Positions 6,750 to 7,903 of a stretch of DNA of 7,903 bases are shown here, piece by piece. Below the pieces are notes generated by a model. The model did no database searches and had not been told where the DNA came from. It worked only from the letters and a program-made list of their open reading frames with translations. The position numbers were made by a program, and so were the translations under genes. The stretch's first letter is position 1; each line of letters opens with the position of its first letter. Origin of the DNA: Chitinophaga pinensis (GTDB lineage: Bacteria; Bacteroidota; Bacteroidia; M30B66); the NCBI GenBank assembly GCA_943330985.1, contig CALQJV010000044.1, positions 1 to 7,903 on the forward strand, given 5' to 3'.

Positions 6750-7903
6750 ATTTCCGTTACAACTTCTACAAAACGAATATTAAAATCGTTTTGTAATTCC
6801 ATTAATACAGGAGAATATAACTCGGAAATTACAGGAAGGAGCAAGCCTTTTTGATTGCATTTTTGGAGCAGTAGATTTTTCAATGAAATAGCCAATGGAA
6901 TTCCAACAGTCTTGCCCATGGCTGTTTTTACATTGTTCTCGCCTTCAATATGAAGAGAACTGCTCAATCGCATCCGAACTCCATCCAATGTATACTCGAA
7001 CAAATGCTGCATAACAACCAAATCGCGATCTTGGGGTTGGAGCTTCCATTTTCGCTCGAGTAAATCTTGTAGGATAAATGCTGGACTGTGATTGCCTTTT
7101 AATGGAATGGTATCGTGATCTGTTATTCCAGTCCACAGAATTTTTTCAATGGACTCTGCTTCATAATCACTTCCCATAAAATCCACCAAACGAGATTTTA
7201 AATCATCACCTGTCCCAGGTAGAAATGCCTCAAAGAATTCGAAGTAGGTTGTTGAGTCGGTAAGTGGGAATAAATAAGAATCATCTGTTAACCCAAGCTG
7301 TACAAAAATATTCCATGCTCTGCAATATCCAGTATGCCTTAAGGTGCCCCGAACCATCGTTTTAATTTCATGCAATCCATAGATTTCCTTATACGATAAA
7401 GAATCGCGGTTTGGGTAGCCATCGTACATTGAACCATTGTCAAAACGAATGGTTTCTGGCTCTCTAAAGAGCCTAGAATAGGGCTTGAATTTTAACCGCC
7501 CATTTTCCAAATATTTTGCAGTCCCCTGTCCAGCTAAAATTACATTTCTTGGATTCCAACTAAATTTATAGCCCCAAGGATTATCGATGCATTCTTGAGC
7601 AACCAATCCACCACAATACGATTTAAATGAAGTTATTATAGCACCTTTAGCATGTAAGCTATCAATAATGTGCATGGCCGACATGTGGTCAATTCCTGGA
7701 TCAAGACCACATTCATTAATAAACTGCAATCCTTTTGATTCTATTTCAGGACGCATCGCACGCATTTCGTCGCTTTCGTAGGATGCTGTTGCCATATTTA
7801 CTCCCAAACGAAGACAATCTTTCGCAACAATCGTGTGCATAAATGCTGGCAACATGGATACAACCCAGTTTGCTTCTGAAATGAGAGATTCTCTTTCGGG
7901 GGC
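6746..7903 (-). CDS. Saccharopine dehydrogenase family protein (L-glutamate-forming type), N-terminus beyond the window
   Basis: The minus-strand frame is open to the last base, giving 385 residues. About 60 are missing against a usual length near 440-450, including the dinucleotide-binding glycine loop. The fragment begins APERESLISEANWVVSMLPA, the later part of the Rossmann fold. It continues with TASYESDEM and NECGLDPGIDHMSAM, the signature of LYS9-type saccharopine reductases, then SYCGGLVAQECIDNPWGYKF and SWNPRNV from the substrate domain. The family interconverts saccharopine with L-glutamate and 2-aminoadipate semialdehyde using NAD(P). In bacteria this usually points to lysine breakdown, but no partner enzyme is in view. 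The related carboxynorspermidine dehydrogenases are less likely because the GLDPGIDHM motif is intact. The internal Met at 7855 is not the start. The TAG stop overlaps the TAA of the barrel gene on the opposite strand. Confidence 0.9.
   Translation of the reverse strand, partial: APERESLISEANWVVSMLPAFMHTIVAKDCLRLGVNMATASYESDEMRAMRPEIESKGLQFINECGLDPGIDHMSAMHIIDSLHAKGAIITSFKSYCGGLVAQECIDNPWGYKFSWNPRNVILAGQGTAKYLENGRLKFKPYSRLFREPETIRFDNGSMYDGYPNRDSLSYKEIYGLHEIKTMVRGTLRHTGYCRAWNIFVQLGLTDDSYLFPLTDSTTYFEFFEAFLPGTGDDLKSRLVDFMGSDYEAESIEKILWTGITDHDTIPLKGNHSPAFILQDLLERKWKLQPQDRDLVVMQHLFEYTLDGVRMRLSSSLHIEGENNVKTAMGKTVGIPLAISLKNLLLQKCNQKGLLLPVISELYSPVLMELQNDFNIRFVEVVTEI
6767..6795. repeat. Perfect inverted repeat inside the 3' end of the saccharopine dehydrogenase gene
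   Basis: TACAAAACGA (6767-6776) and TCGTTTTGTA (6786-6795) are exact reverse complements around a 9-base AT loop. The hairpin lies 17 bases past the stop codon of the barrel gene and within the coding end of the convergent gene. It may serve as a 3'-end signal for the barrel transcript, although no T-run follows it, so it is not a textbook terminator. Confidence 0.5.

Noticed and set aside
6945..7136. Short second minus-strand frame inside the dehydrogenase gene
   Set aside because: It overlaps the real coding frame on the same strand and has no recognisable protein features.
7853..7903. Met at 7855 as the true start of the dehydrogenase
   Set aside because: The frame stays open to the window edge and the residues upstream (SEANWVVS before MLPA) belong to the family's conserved Rossmann fold.

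Overview
The window is AT-rich DNA from a Bacteroidota bacterium, most likely Flavobacteriales. The evidence is a type IX secretion (T9SS) C-terminal sorting domain, a PD40/OmpA protein built like PorE, start codons without Shine-Dalgarno sequences, a promoter of the Bacteroidota form TTG-N20-TAnnTTTG, and signal peptides cleaved before Gln. I cannot name the genus from sequence alone.

Layout: (1) 1-948, the 3' part of a PD40-propeller / regulatory-domain / OmpA-C protein that anchors to peptidoglycan. (2) 976-1009, an intrinsic terminator, followed by a second hairpin that takes in the first base of the next start codon. (3) 1016-3124, a ComEC/Rec2 DNA-uptake channel whose C-terminal domain has no recognisable metallo-beta-lactamase metal motif. 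(4) 3125-3301, a 177-base gap with a well-matched promoter. (5) 3302-5866, a secreted M43 (pappalysin-type) metalloprotease with PKD, jelly-roll-like and T9SS sorting domains. (6) 5881-5923, a perfect 20-bp terminator stem. (7) 5964-6749, a small outer-membrane beta-barrel protein. (8) 6746-7903 on the minus strand, a saccharopine dehydrogenase cut off by the window end, overlapping the barrel gene tail to tail by 4 bases.

The genes look like separate transcription units rather than one operon. There is a loose envelope/secretion theme: the OmpA protein resembles a T9SS-associated anchor, and the protease is a T9SS cargo. ComEC and saccharopine dehydrogenase are housekeeping neighbours.

The most interesting element lies inside the protease. 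A 138-residue segment (residues 318-455, bases 4253-4666) splits what would otherwise be a normal M43 domain right after the Met-turn. It has no basic residue over 134 positions and is partly built of a 15-nt/5-residue repeat. It carries 11 copies of the Bacteroidota O-glycosylation sequon D-[S/T]-[A/I/L/V/M/T], against 2 in the other 716 residues. I read it as a probable heavily glycosylated, mucin-like loop nested in a catalytic domain. No CRISPR array, RNA gene, transposon or phage gene is visible.
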